NCBI GenBank assembly: GCA_006386115.1
Contig: VFIW01000106.1
Coordinates: forward strand, 1 to 64,000
Source of the DNA: Globisporangium splendens
Lineage: Eukaryota > Oomycota > Peronosporomycetes > Pythiales > Pythiaceae
Reading direction: 5' to 3'
Length of the DNA stretch: 64,000 nucleotides
Part shown: positions 1 to 11,700 of the stretch, piece after piece
How the letters are laid out: each line of letters begins with the position of its first letter
Numbering within the stretch: position 1 is the first letter of the stretch
The notes under the pieces: model-generated
Database searches by the model: none
What the model was told of the DNA's origin: nothing
The model's input: only the letters and a program-made list of their open reading frames with translations
Program-made: the position numbers and the translations under genes

Positions 1-553
1 TGGATATTGTAGGTCACGAAGATGAACCTAAATATACCTCACCTTATAAAGATAAAGATAAAGAACATGTTCCTGCGAAGGTGTCCATTAGGGCACGTGG
101 GCATGAGTGAACTTGCCAGGTGAGGTTTACGGCATCAACCCAAGTTGCATCTCACCTTGTTTTGCAATCCTCGATTTGTCCACCGTGATTTGGCACAAAT
201 CATGGGAAGGCGCTGCTGTCTCACTCGTGACAGGATGCTACGACACGTGGCTTTTTGGTCACGCGCACACTTGGAGTTTGTAAGCAGCGGACCTCCTCCT
301 TCGTCAGCGCCTCTCCATCGATTTCCTATTTCAAACCGTCTGTTGGTTATCGCAAAGCAATGCCTGCGGATTTCAAGATGGCAACAGAATATCACGTTTT
401 AGTATCGAAAGCACCTGTTCCCAAAATCCTCCAAAACGTATCCTTTCGTTGTTGCCGTTCTGTTGGGCGGACACGCATCAGCGAGCGAGTCACTTTGGAT
501 TTCGACCTCTTCCTCGCACGCGGAAGCCTCTTCATCCTTTCCTCTCTCCCAAG
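1..553. other. Upstream region of the PDI gene
   Basis: No gene is supported here. A short AAAGAT-rich stretch lies near 45-66. Weak ORFs on both strands show no domain or codon signature. The last 80 bases are pyrimidine-rich (TTCATCCTTTCCTCTCTCCC type), as is common just 5' of oomycete start codons, so the promoter and leader of the downstream PDI gene probably occupy the right half. Confidence 0.5.
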
Positions 554-2065
554 ATGTTTGCCAAGCGCGTCGCCAAGGCGTTCGTGCTGCTCTTTGCGCT
601 CGCGTGCGTGGTGTCCGTACGCGCCACCACGTTCGAAGAAGAAGACGACGTGCTCGTGCTCACGGACGACAACATTGATGCTGCCATCGCCGAGCACGAC
701 ACGTTGCTTGTGGAGTTCTACGCGCCATGGTGCGGTCACTGCAAGAACCTGGCGCCAGAGTACGCGAAGGCCGCGAAGGCGCTCCTTGAGCAAGACCCAC
801 CAATCCGCATCGCCAAGGTGGACGCCACGGCGCAGACCAAGGCTGGCGAACGCTTCGGCATCCAGGGGTTCCCAACGTTGAAGTTCTTCAAGGGTAACGT
901 CGACTCGCCAAAGGACTACGATGGTGGCCGCACCAGCGAAGAGATCCAGAAGTGGGTGATCAAGAAGTCGGGTCCTGCCGTCAAGATCATTGAGACCGCG
1001 GCGCAGTTGGACGAGATCAAGGAAGCCAACGACGTGGTCGTGTTCGCGGTCGTGGACGCCGTTGAAGGCGAGTCGCGCAACATTTTGGAGAAGGTGGCCG
1101 ATGCCAGCGACCTCGCGGTCGTGGTCGCGTCGACCAGCAAGGACATCTCGGAAGACGCCAAGGACGTGAACAAGATTGTGCTCTACAAGAAGTTCGACGA
1201 GGGCAAGAACGTGTACGAGGGCGAGTTCGTGCAGGCGGACATTGCGACGTTCGTGAACGCCAACGCCAAGCCACTGGTGGTCACGTTCTCGCAAGAAAAG
1301 GCGCCAATGATCTTCGGCGGTGACATCACGGAGCACGTGCTCGTGTTCGCTGACACGGAGGCGGACTACATTCCAGCTTTGGAGACGGCGTTGAAGGTCG
1401 GTGCGAAGGAGAACAAGGGCAAGCTGCTCCACGTCATCGTGCCATTCACGGAGACCCGTATCGTGGAATACTTTGGCATTAAGCAGGAAGACTTGCCATC
1501 GATTGTGCTCGTGAACATGGCTGCGGGCATGAAGAAGTACTCGTTCGACTACCAGGCGTCGGACTTGATCGCCAAGCTCGAGAGCGGCTTCGGTGACGAT
1601 ATGGCGGCGTTTGAGAAGCGCTACTTTGCCGGCGAGGTTGTGCCAACGCTCAAGTCGGCGGAACCAGTCGACGACAGCGAGGAAGCCGTCAAGGTGATTG
1701 TGGGCAAGCAGTTCACGGAACGTGTGGTCGACACCGAGCAGGACGTGCTCTTGGAGTTCTACGCGCCATGGTGCGGCCACTGCAAGTCGCTCGCGCCAAA
1801 GTACGAGGAGCTGGCTGAGAACTTCGCCGACGTCAAGTCGATCTTGATCGCCAAGATAGACGCGACCGAGAACGAGATCGACCACCCAGGTGTCGACGTC
1901 AAGGGCTTCCCAACGATCATCTTCTTCCCAGCCAAGGACAAGCAGAACCCGATCGTGTACGAAGGCGCGCGCGACGTCGAGGGTCTCACGGACTTCTTGA
2001 AGAAGAACGCGCAGAAGTTCGAGTTGGACGGCGCTGCCCACGGCGTGGAGCACGAAGAATTGTAG
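554..2065 (+). CDS. Protein disulfide isomerase, two CGHC active sites
   Basis: Intronless gene for a 503-residue classical PDI of the ER lumen, which forms and shuffles disulfides in secretory proteins. The chosen ATG gives a clean signal peptide (MFAKRVAKAF then a hydrophobic run to about residue 24). The reading frame stays open further upstream, but those residues are not signal-like. Domain order is a-b-b'-a': the first FYAPWCGHCK has CGHC at residues 60-63 and the second at 407-410, with the KVDAT/GFPT thioredoxin motifs after each. The middle 250 residues lack CxxC, as expected for b and b'. The C-terminus is HEEL, a KDEL-type retrieval signal variant. Length and layout match the family. 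It sits tail to tail with a divergent PDI-like gene that is disrupted. A 561-residue open frame on the opposite strand is a shadow of its codon bias. Confidence 0.97.
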   Translation: MFAKRVAKAFVLLFALACVVSVRATTFEEEDDVLVLTDDNIDAAIAEHDTLLVEFYAPWCGHCKNLAPEYAKAAKALLEQDPPIRIAKVDATAQTKAGERFGIQGFPTLKFFKGNVDSPKDYDGGRTSEEIQKWVIKKSGPAVKIIETAAQLDEIKEANDVVVFAVVDAVEGESRNILEKVADASDLAVVVASTSKDISEDAKDVNKIVLYKKFDEGKNVYEGEFVQADIATFVNANAKPLVVTFSQEKAPMIFGGDITEHVLVFADTEADYIPALETALKVGAKENKGKLLHVIVPFTETRIVEYFGIKQEDLPSIVLVNMAAGMKKYSFDYQASDLIAKLESGFGDDMAAFEKRYFAGEVVPTLKSAEPVDDSEEAVKVIVGKQFTERVVDTEQDVLLEFYAPWCGHCKSLAPKYEELAENFADVKSILIAKIDATENEIDHPGVDVKGFPTIIFFPAKDKQNPIVYEGARDVEGLTDFLKKNAQKFELDGAAHGVEHEEL

Positions 2066-2247
2066 ACGGACAAGCAAGTGTGCGTTTAATCAGACACGTC
2101 GCAAGAAAAGAGAATGAACCCTTGGGACCATGACGGTGGCTGTCAGTTTGGTCTGCATAGCCTTTTGATAGGAACCTCGTAATTTGTTTTTAAATAGTGC
2201 TTTCTCCTTTGCTTTTGCGATTTTGGATATGGGCATTTGCCAGTTTC

Positions 2248-4020
2248 TTACTGCAGCTCTACATGTTCGTGCACAAACGATAGGACCTCGTCCAACGTGA
2301 AGCTGCGCTTGGAGAACGCGATAGGTGGAGCAGAGATGTCGACGACGTCCACGTTGACGCTCGCAAAAATCGGCGCATGAAGAAGACCTGCGTCACCGCT
2401 CAAGTGCGCGATCTCGGTGGCAACTTGCGCCAGCACTTTGACGAATGCGCGGCACGCGTAGCACCGCGGCGACGAGAAGCAGACGATGACATCCTTCGAT
2501 TGTTACTGCTGGCGCAGAATCCAGTCGACGCTCGTGACGTTCTCAACACGCGCTTGCTGCTGCTTGTAGATCTCCCAGGGCGAGACAATTTGGCCATTAC
2601 TCTGCGATTCAACGGTGACTTCGCGCAGCTCACGCGTTGTCGTGGCAGTGGCCGTAATGGAGGTCACACTCTCGAAGGCACCAGGTTGTGTGGCGTCATC
2701 GACGCCGTCTTTGTCTTCGTCCACAATCTCCATGGTCTTGAACACCGGCGGATACCTCTGCGCGAGCAGCGCACCGACCGTGTCGACAAACTCGCTGGTC
2801 TGCAGAGCCTTGATCAGCGCTGCGCCGAAAAGCGGTACTCGCGACGGCGGCGCCTGCACGTCGTCCACGATCAGCAGCATGGGCAAATCGCGGTCTCTCG
2901 TCACGAGTAGCGCGTCACGCAGCGCCGTCTCGTAAGCAGGAACCTCGATGAACCGCAAGATGACGCCTGGAATCGTGCCGCTGATGCTTGCAGTGTATGG
3001 CACCGCGAACTGCGCCATTTGCGCGCGCAGCAGCACGTTGTACGACGACGACGCGCAGCTATTGGAGGTGAAGAGCAGCACATGCGCTGTCACCGTCTTG
3101 TCGTAGAAGTAGCCGCCATGCGCGCTCGCATACGTCGGCAGCACGCTGTACTTGTTGGCCTGGAGGAACGGCACGATCGCAGTCTTCTTCCACACGCCCG
3201 TGTACGGCGCGCGCGTGGTGTCAAAGTCGCGGAACACGAACAGCGCCGGTGGGATTCGCGCAACCGCATCCAGCGCCGACAGCAGCAAGCGGTTTGCGCT
3301 CACGCAGTACGTGCTGCTTGCCTCGGTGTCGACCTGCGCGAGCGAGATCGCGTCAAAGTACGGCTGCGTGTTGGTGCCGTCGACGACGACGAGCACCACG
3401 AACGGGTTCTTTGTCACAACGCGCTCGAGCGCCACATGGTCGCGCACGATCAACACGGGCTTCTCGGGATGCTCGAGCACGAACCGACGCAGCTCCATGC
3501 TCGTCTTGCCGCCAGTGTACGCGTCGACGACGTCGCGCATCGAACACGCAGCAGCGCTCGTCGTGATCCGGTCCTCAGTCGCATTCGCTCCGTCGCCATC
3601 AATGAGGCTGGCGAGTTGTTGCTGCTGGGTGGGCGTCGTACACCGGAAGCGCAGGATCGTTGGCAGTCCCGTGATGCTGTACATGTTCGGGATGCTCGAT
3701 GGCGGCTGCTGCGTGACATCGATGGTGGCAAACCACAGTAACGGCGAGATCGTGCGCTGCGTGGCGCGCAACGCGACTGCAGCGTCACCAAACTGCGTGA
3801 ACACGTCGAGACTTCCCTCGCGCACGGGCGAGTCAAAGAGCACGAGCATTGGGTGGAACACCGCGATCGCGGAGGCAAACGTCGCGTCCGAGAGCAGCAG
3901 CACGCCGCTGTGTTCCGGGATGTCGGCTACCGCATTGGGTACTGCGTCATCGGCGAAGGACGGCGGCAAATACAAGCACAGCAACCACACAAGTAGTGCG
4001 CGAGCGCGTGGGAGAGCCAT
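2248..4020 (-). pseudogene. Divergent PDI-like thioredoxin-fold ER protein with an in-frame TAA
   Basis: The frame opens at 4020 with a good signal peptide (MALPRARALLVWLLCLYLPP, cleavage near SFA-DD) and reads 505 residues of PDI-like sequence: LLLSDATF and FDSPVREG resemble degenerate thioredoxin starts, and SITGLPTILRF matches the cis-Pro strand. A TAA at 2503-2505 then interrupts it. The same frame continues for 84 more codons to 2248, and that part holds the only redox motif, PRCYACR (CYAC about residues 520-523), followed by a recognisable thioredoxin tail ending HEHVELQ. No other CxxC occurs. The stop lies in a glutamine run (CAG CAG TAA CAA), so one C-to-T change from CAA would explain it. 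It may be a recent pseudogene, an allele, or a truncated protein without redox activity; stop readthrough is possible but unproven. It shares a divergent 397 bp promoter with the MaoC gene. Confidence 0.75.
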
Positions 4021-4417
4021 CAGCGTCCGTCGCTACTCTCTTTTGGTCAGAAAGTGAAGAACCGCTCGCGCCGACACGACATCGAAATCGCGATCCATTT
4101 TGCTATTTCGATGTGGCGTGCGGCTTCTTGGAAAATGACACAGTGAGATTGCTCCATGCTCAAGCAGATATTCTGTGATGTTACTACGTAAATAAACGGC
4201 TCATTTACGTTCACTCGATGATAGAATTCATACACGTACTTCCTGTCAAGTAGCATCTTCAGCTCTATCATACTCTATCATAGGTTCACACAGAAGTGTA
4301 CATCACCGAATAAGTGCTTGTTTTCGACTTTGCGATAAGCGCTTTCTTTTAGTGGGTCGGCGTTTTCTGACGAAGGTCACGCACAGAACGCAGCATTCCG
4401 AGTGCCCAACGACTTGG
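4021..4417. promoter_or_regulatory. Divergent promoter between PDI-like and MaoC genes
   Basis: This 397 bp AT-richer gap separates two genes transcribed away from each other, so it must hold both promoters. A repeated CTCTATCATA-like pair occurs near 4262-4283. No TATA box or known operator is clear. Confidence 0.5.
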
Positions 4418-5015
4418 ATGTGGCGCCGACAGCTCATCAAGACCAGCGCGCGCCGCCGCCGCCGCCGCTGCATGTCCACCAGCAGACAAGAGTTTGAGAT
4501 CCATGGCGCTCTAACGCAGGTGCACACCATCCACACACGCATATATATATATTTGCATAATTACACTGTCTCACACGTATCTAAAACGTTTGCAGCTCGC
4601 ACGCGGAGAGCTCCCGGCAGTCGGAGTGGATGCATCCGTGACCCACGCATTCTCGCTGGACGACACGACGCAGTTCGCGCAGCTCACGGGCGACTCGAAT
4701 CCGATCCACACGGACGCGGTCTTTGCGCTGCAGCATGCAGGTGCGTCGGCGCCCATCGTACAAGGCATGCTCACGGCGAGTCTGTTTGCGACAATCTTTG
4801 GCAAGACGATCCCGGGTGCCGTGTACGTCTCGCAGCAGCTGCGATGGCGCGCGCCGCTGCTCGTGGACGAGACCATCACGGCGCGCATCAAGGTGGTGCG
4901 ACTGCGCAAGCGCTTCGTGGACTGCGAGACGGTCTGCGAAAAGGTCGACGGCGGCGACGTCGTCGTTGAGGGTCTCGCCACCGTGCTCTTGCCGCCGGCA
5001 CAAAATGATGCATAG
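4418..5015 (+). CDS. Mitochondrial MaoC-like (R)-3-hydroxyacyl thioester dehydratase
   Basis: Two exons, 4418-4519 and 4596-5015 (intron GTGCAC...TTTGCAG, phase 0), give 173 residues. Exon 1 encodes an arginine-rich, acid-poor leader (MWRRQLIKTSARRRRRRC), a typical mitochondrial targeting sequence. Exon 2 is a single hot-dog fold of the MaoC/R-hydratase type with the catalytic signature DSNPIHTD (Asp about 67, His about 72), then PIVQGML and VYVSQQLRWRAPLLV, which match the hydratase 2 consensus. Such enzymes dehydrate 3-hydroxyacyl thioesters in mitochondrial type II fatty acid synthesis or hydrate enoyl-CoA in beta-oxidation. The leader and small single-domain size favour the mitochondrial FAS step (HTD2-like), but substrate choice cannot be read from sequence. 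Confidence 0.88.
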
Positions 5016-5306
5016 AGCAAATATTGCGTTTCACGCGGCGTCTTCTCCGCATGTGGCCATGAGATGGTAAATGTGTAAAAATTGCTTTTTATTTGTTTAT
5101 TCTTGGAAATGGATTGCATGCTGGAAAGCGAGGCAATGGTGTCCTGATATCCGATTGAATGAAGATGCGTCGCTGTCTCTCCGGCGCTCCTGCTTACTCA
5201 GTCATCCTTCATGGACCATCGCTCGCTATCCACGCACGCTAAAGCACACTCGACACGTCAAGTATATGCTCTGTATTTGTGCTGTGTGTCGTCAAGTCTC
5301 TCTCGT

Positions 5307-6031
5307 TTAGTCGTGCTTCTTGTTTGGGGATTCTCGCCACACAGTCTTGATGGTCTCGGTGATACCGTCGCCCTCAATGTTCACGCGCAAGAAGCCGAGG
5401 AGCAGCACGCCCGTGACACCGAGCCAGCCGACGCGCGCCAACGTGCGCACTTGTGGCGGCACGTAGTCCGAGATCACGACGTTCATGCCGATGTGGGTGT
5501 GGATTGGGATGATCACGCCCAACGCGAAGTCAACCGGCACCGCCACAGGCGAAGGGCTCAAGATGAACGCCACTGGGGTCAAACCGAGCAGCGCCATGTT
5601 CGAGTAGTGGTACACCTTGGTCGAGAACGTCGCATTGTCGGCTGAATAAATAGCAGTCGAGCACACACAAATAAAGCTTGGCGTCAGTATACTCAAGCCG
5701 TTCGTGCTGTAATAAATCCACACACACACACACGTGCATATTGACACCAAGCGCACCTTCAACGATACCAGCGAGGCCGCTCACTTGCTTGTTCTCCGTG
5801 TACTTGGCTGGAGCGGCTGCACAACACAACACCGTATGAAAAGACCACCGGAATCAGCATTTACTCTCTCTTCCCATACATGCAAACGGCAAAACGGCGT
5901 CAGTAGCGGGATCGTCGCAGGCGGGACGTACTCTTGCGGAAGTGGCGCACAGTGGTGCGCGCCGCCGAGGCGCGGGGGGCGACCGCGACCGACGCCGAGG
6001 CGCGAACGAGGCTGCGCTGCATCATCATCAT
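5307..6031 (-). CDS. SDHD: Succinate dehydrogenase membrane anchor subunit (CybS/SDHD)
   Basis: Three exons on the minus strand, 6031-5932, 5816-5757 and 5641-5307, join to 164 residues with phases that fit. Exon 1 is a mitochondrial presequence that starts with four consecutive ATG codons followed by an Arg/Ser/Ala-rich stretch; which Met is used is not decidable. The mature part has three hydrophobic segments (starting YSNMALLGLTPVAF, PVDFALGVIIPIHTH and VGWLGVTGVLLLGF) and the conserved HTHIGMNVVISDY motif, which carries the heme and quinone site His and Tyr residues of complex II small subunits. It anchors the SDHA/SDHB catalytic dimer in the inner membrane and passes electrons to ubiquinone. 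Intron 2 contains a (CA)n run at about 5719-5733. It is transcribed divergently from the CABLES-like gene. Confidence 0.93.
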
Positions 6032-6366
6032 CTTGAGTGGCTTCTCGGCGGTTCTTTAGCTTTTGCCTCCCAACCGCTCGCTCCCCCGATGACGGGCCGG
6101 GCCGGGCCGGGTCGACGAGGTGAACAGATATGGAGAACAAAAAACCTAGATGAGGTTTTATCCAACACTCTTTGTTCAACTCGTTGTTGGTACCAGCATC
6201 GATTGGTATCGATACCAAAGTGTCACGACTGTGCGAGTGTCATCGCGATACTGACACTCTCTGGTGCCAGGATGATACCTTGGTGTTGACAATCAAGTGT
6301 CATACTTTAGTGTCAAGACTGTCGACACCTGTTTACCGTACCACGACAAAAAACAGTATCAGTATC
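6032..6366. promoter_or_regulatory. Divergent SDHD / CABLES-like promoter with GTGTCA and GATAC clusters
   Basis: The right half carries five copies of GTGTCA or its complement TGACAC (6220-6225, 6237-6242, 6252-6257, 6297-6302, 6310-6315) and at least seven GATAC/GTATC words (6206, 6211, 6247, 6274, 6356, 6362 and just inside the next gene at 6372). A GGTATCGATACC palindrome spans 6205-6216. The clustering within 170 bp suggests transcription-factor sites; no factor is known from the sequence. Confidence 0.45.
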
Positions 6367-8629
6367 ATGGCGATACTTTGCTTGGAACAGAAGAGCGGTG
6401 AAGGGAGCATGGAGTTGAAGCAGCAGCATGGAGACGACGCCATTGTGGAAGGCGACGATGCGCCACCGCCACCGCCGCCGCTGACACAAGACGAGAATAG
6501 AGGAGAAGGCGAGGTGCCAGACGGTGCTGCGACGGCGCTCCCACCTAATGCGGTGACGCTCGCGGCGCGACTGACACACGTGCCGCTCTCCAACAGCTTC
6601 GTCAGCACCAGCTCGTCGAGTCAACTGTCGCCCTTGCGCTTGGTCGTGCACATCAACAGCAGCAGCGCCAATACGGTCAGCAACACTACAATAACGACGA
6701 GTGTGGTGGGGAAGCAGCAGCAACCACAGCAGCAAGTGCTCTTCATCAAGGCGGTGCGTATAATGGCGCTTTGTGAGTTCGTTCGCATGCCGACGCTTGG
6801 TACTTATTATGATCTACTGTGTAACATAGAGCGATTCGCCCTCGAGCGTGCACAGCGAGCGCTCAAGACACCACTCGCACTCGCACTCGCGCAAGGTGAC
6901 GCGCGACATCGCGGCGCTCGATTTCCTGCAGAACATCCCCATGCGCTCGGAGCTTTTGGCGACAAAGGAGCAGCAGCAACAGGCGCACACTACAGACAAG
7001 AAGAGCAGCGACCAGCAAGCGTCACCGCCTAAAAACGAGAATGACGGCAACAGCAACCACTCGAGCGTCAGTGATACTGTGGCGCATGGGACCGAGTCCC
7101 TCGCTGGACGGCGGCTTCCCGGCTTTGACGCGACGATCGTGCACGTGCCGCCGCTCTTCCGCTACCGGTTCACGACAAAGTACCCAGCGGCATCGGCGGT
7201 CGTGCGTCGGTGGGAAGGAATGACGGCGCAGCAGGGGCTCTTGGGTTCACGCACGTACTTCTCCAGCGGATGCGGGTACCCGATCGCGACGTCCACAATC
7301 ATCAAGGTACGATTGTGCTGCGCCATGTTCCGTGTCGACACTCTGTATCTCTTACTTTTTATTTCATTTCTCTTAGTACAATGGCAATGAGACGAATGCG
7401 CTGCGCAAGCGCTTTGCGTCCGTGGGGAGCAACCTGGAGACCATGAGCTACGACTGGCGCGGCAAGTCGTACTTCCGACTGCTGCATGCAACGTGGGCGA
7501 CGTGCGGCAAGGACCGCGACAGTCAAGAAGACCACCCAGTCGTCCAGCCGTACTTGCCGAACTACTTGGACGACCCGGAGTTCCGACAGGGCCGCCATCG
7601 TCACGTCGTGCGCGGTGACAAGAACATTGGGCCGATCGTGAGCAGCATCCTGCTGTTCGTCAAACCGAACGATCTGAAGGACGAACTGAACAAGAAGTTC
7701 CAGGAGAAGCACGCGTGGCTCACGGGTGACCGCCTCTCGCTCAGCAAGATCCGCAACCTCAAGCGTGAGACGCTGACGTCGTGCCAGCGGCTCGACCTGG
7801 AGATCGCGACCGCCGCCATGGCGTGCGTCTACTTTGAAAAGCTCGTGTTGAGTCATGTACGTGTTTGGTTTGTATTTGTGCTTTGGGTATGGAGTTGACA
7901 AAAGCGCTCGAACACTAACGATGCCTCTCTTTTGTGCATTTAACTTAGTATGTCAACAAATCGAACCGGAAGCTGTACATGTCGGTGTGCTTGCTGCTCG
8001 CGGTGAAATTCAACGAGCCGAAGGCGTCGCAATCGATGAAGAACGCGATCAAGAAGATCCTGGAGGAGATCGACCAGGTGCACTCGATCCCGTCGCGCGA
8101 AGTGCTCACGGCCGAGTTCACAGTGTACGCGCAGCTTTCGTTCAGTTTGCATGTTCCGTTGGCTGAGATCCAACCGCATTTCACGCGGTTGCTGAAATTC
8201 ATCGAGAGCAATCCGCGCAAGTACCTGGACGACGACGTGTTCGCCTCGTACTCGATGCTCGTGCTCGACGAGAAGAATCGCACCGCGCAGTTGCATCTCG
8301 ACGCGATGCGGTCGTTTGACGGTGAGACGCAGGACGAAGGAACGGATCTGGAAGCGCTGCTCAGTGACGAAGACGAGCAACTGGGTGTGCACGGCGATGA
8401 CGACCTGGACGACGAAGACGGACAAGATCCGTCGGGCTTTTCGTGGAACCGCGTGTCATTTGCGCAATGGTGGCGAAATCGTCGCGTGGGGAGCACGAGC
8501 AGTGCGGCGCAGCGCGAGACGAGGTCTCCGTCGATGCTCGCGAGTCCTATTCGCGAAGAAGAAGAAACGGAAACGAGCAATCGCGTCGCTAGCACCTCGG
8601 TGATCGCCAGCAGCAGCCACGACGAGTGA
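6367..8629 (+). CDS. CABLES-like cyclin-box protein
   Basis: Four exons (6367-6753, 6830-7306, 7377-7856, 7949-8629), all phase 0, give 674 residues. The N-terminal 120 residues are low-complexity (Pro, Gln, Ser). ALDFLQNIPM and the IVHVPPLFRYR stretch resemble Cables N-terminal motifs. The strongest match is the cyclin-like region at about 415-545: QRLDLEIATAAMACVYFEKL, then KSNRKLYMSVCLLLAVKF and LTAEFTVYAQLSFSLHVP, the order seen in CDK5/ABL1 enzyme substrate (CABLES1/2) proteins, adaptors that link cyclin-dependent and other kinases. The C-terminus is acidic and then Ser-rich. Activity as a kinase adaptor is inferred from family. The ATG at 6367 is the first in frame after stop codons in other frames; ATG 6409 is an alternative. 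Confidence 0.85.
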
Positions 8630-8747
8630 ACTTACAGACCTCAGCAACAAGAAAGGCTTCTGCAAACGTATTTAAATATGGGTAATATCGCACTTGTCTA
8701 CTTTGCGCACTGCTACTAACAATGGTTTTGCTTTCCACCAGACCCAC

Positions 8748-11700
8748 TTACTCAAACCCGAGAAGGATGTTGGCCGTGCCTTCGCCGTGGACGCGCACGC
8801 GCTCAAAGAGCACGTCAGCGATCTCGCTGCGCTTCGTCGCGTCATGGAGCGAAAGTCCGAGATTCCGTGCCTTCTTGCTCTCGCTCAGGAACACCTCGAG
8901 CTCGCTCCACGTCACGTAAATCGCCTGCTGCTGCTCCGTGTCGCTATTGGACACTTCGACGCGGAACAGGTTCTGCTTGGTCACATGGAACACCGACACG
9001 AAGAACGAGATGTACTGCACGCTGCACACGCCCTGATACCAGAGCTCCTGGTCGTGAGGATTCGGTCCCACACCGCCGCGAGGACCAGTCGCGGTACCGC
9101 CGCCGCGCGTCAAGGTCAAGGACGCTGGAGCTTCGGCAACATGAACCAGACTCGTGGCCGTTGATGCAGTGGCTTGCAAAGCTCGAAATTCGTGCTCTAG
9201 GTGGCTCGATGAGCTCAGTTGCAGCAGCTCGTCCTGCTTCTTCCACTCGTGGATGCGCCGCGCCGACATCGCATTGTGTGCCGCCCCACTGCGACGCTGA
9301 CCCGTTTCCTTTTCCAAGTCGCTCACGAATCACTCTTTGTGGATACTGCCGCCCGGTTTTGAGGAGCTTCCGTCGCGCGGTTTCTCAGGTCGCATCGACG
9401 TCACAGGAAAGCCGAAGTTGCTGACGCTCATCACCGGGGTCGCACGCGGAGACAGCGACGACATCAAGCCGTAGAGACCGGCAGACAAAGCGGACGAAGG
9501 TGGCGGCGCAGTGTACCGTTCGTGCTCGAGCGCGTCCACTTTGGCACGCAGGGATTTGCACTCGGCTCGAAGATCTGCGAGCGCGTTATTCAGCGTCACT
9601 TCCAACTCTTTCCGCTCATCGAGGAGCTGATGGTAGTACGTCTCGTTCAAGTGGAACTTGCAGTCGAGGTTCTGTCGCGTCTCGGACTCGCGCACGACGT
9701 CCACCTCCAACCGCATGAGCTTTTGCTGCGAGACCGTGAATGCCTCGGACCCAGTGCTGTTGCTATTGTTCGAGTCGCCCTCGTCACCACGTGCGACGCC
9801 CTGAAGCGAATTCATGAGCTTGGCAAACGTTGTGTGCATGGCCTCTTCTCGCATCAGCAGCTGCAGATGCGCGTAATTCATAAACTCGCGGTGCGAACAC
9901 AGCGCGAAATCGATGGCCGCCTCATTTTTATCGCGCTGATCTTCGGCAGAAGACGCTGACGACGTCAGTGCATCGGCGATGTTGAGTTTGACGAACGCTG
10001 GAGGCTGGGACGGGAACACGTCGTCGCTGCGTGTGAGCTGCTCGAGGGACTCGATGAGGTACTCCTTGAGCGCCTTGAGCTCTTTGACGCAATTGAGCAC
10101 GGACTGGGTCACTTCGACGGAGATTTCAGACGCATGCGCTGTCGTCATGGACGTAGCTAGCCCAGAAGCAGTGCTGCCGCCACTAACAAGCGCTGACGTG
10201 TTGAGGATGTCGGTCGCCAGTCGAATGGAGCGATAGATCATGCTGATCGCCGCCGTATCTCGCTTAGTGAATTTGTCCAGGAGCAGCGCACGCGCCTGGG
10301 TCGGCGAGATGCCAGACTGCCCCGCACTTCGTGTGTGGTTGAACTGGTGCTGGTGGCTCTCTTCTTCGGCTCGCACGAGCGCCGCGATCTCCAGCTGCTT
10401 AGCCTGTTTCGCCAATGCCGCGGTGAGCCCCTGTTTGCGTTGCGCATCGAGACTCGCGAGTGCGTCGGTATGTGTCGTGTGGAGCCTTGCAAGTGTGTCG
10501 TCATGCGTACTCTGGACCTTTGCGAGTCCTACGTCGTGCGTGCTCTGAAGCATCGCAAGTTCCGTCGCGTGGGTCTTGACCGCTAAAGCTTGGTCCTGTT
10601 TGCATTGATCCAGTTGCTCCACCAATTGCGCCTCACGCTCCGTCAGTTCGCTTTGGAGTTGTTCGTTTTCTCGTGCAAGACGCTTCACGTGGTGCAATGC
10701 AACAAGTGGCACTTCATTCGACACCATCAGCAGCGTCTCACACCGCTCGCGTTGCGCTGTCACCTCATAAAGTTGCGTCTTGCGCATGCGCATCTAATGG
10801 AAGAGCTCTTTGTAGACCTTTCTTCGAAGCGTCGACGCATTTCCTTCGCTGTCACCTTCCAGTTCCTGGTTTTGCAAGGTGGACACTTGAAGCCCATTTT
10901 TCATAAGAAAGTGCGTTTCGTGGTCTGGGAAGTGCGCCATTGCGTGCGAATTCTGCGTTCCCCACGCCGCTCGCGCTGCTTCATGCGCATCAACAAGCGC
11001 TTCGAAGACTCGCAATCGCGAAAAGCCTGGGACTTCGAGGTCGATGGCGTCTCCCAAGTTGACGGAAGTCTGCTGCGCTAAATACGCTTTCTCAGCTTCG
11101 ATCGTAGCCTGACGGAACTGACGCTCCTGTTCCTGCATGGCGCGAGCCTCGATGAGCTCGGTGAAGGCACGGAATCGCATGCCGAAGCGCTCCTGGGGAT
11201 CCATTTTAGTGCCGATGGTTGTACCTTCTTCTTCCTTCTCGTCGGCTTCTGGCATCCAGAGGCCATGCTCCTTCAAGAAACTTTGCTCCATGGCGTCCAT
11301 TTCGTCGCGCGCGTCAAGTTCGAGTCGTAACCCGACCATATCATCAAACAGCGCCATGCGATCCGCAACGGGCAATCCATTCCGTGCCAGGAACGCGTTC
11401 TCTCGCTCGAGATCGACTTCACACTCCATTTTCTCGTCGATCAGCGCGTTCTGGCCGTCCAACAGCGTCTTGTACACGTCCATGCGCGATGAAGTAGCAT
11501 TTCCAGCGTCCAACTCCATCGAATGTGTAGCCAGTAACGCCTTCTCCGCTGCGACCGCGCCATTTTGAGCACATATCTGCGCTTAAAGCTGCGCCAATTG
11601 CTCGTACAGCGCGAGACGAGTCGAGAGTGTGACTGGCAGAGGTGCAGCGACAGACGGAGGGGACGTTGCATCAAATACTCCTTGCTCCTCGCTATCGGTA

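Noticed and set aside
392..2077. 561-residue open frame on the minus strand opposite PDI
   Set aside because: It mirrors the codon bias of the PDI gene and has no recognisable domain, start context or introns.
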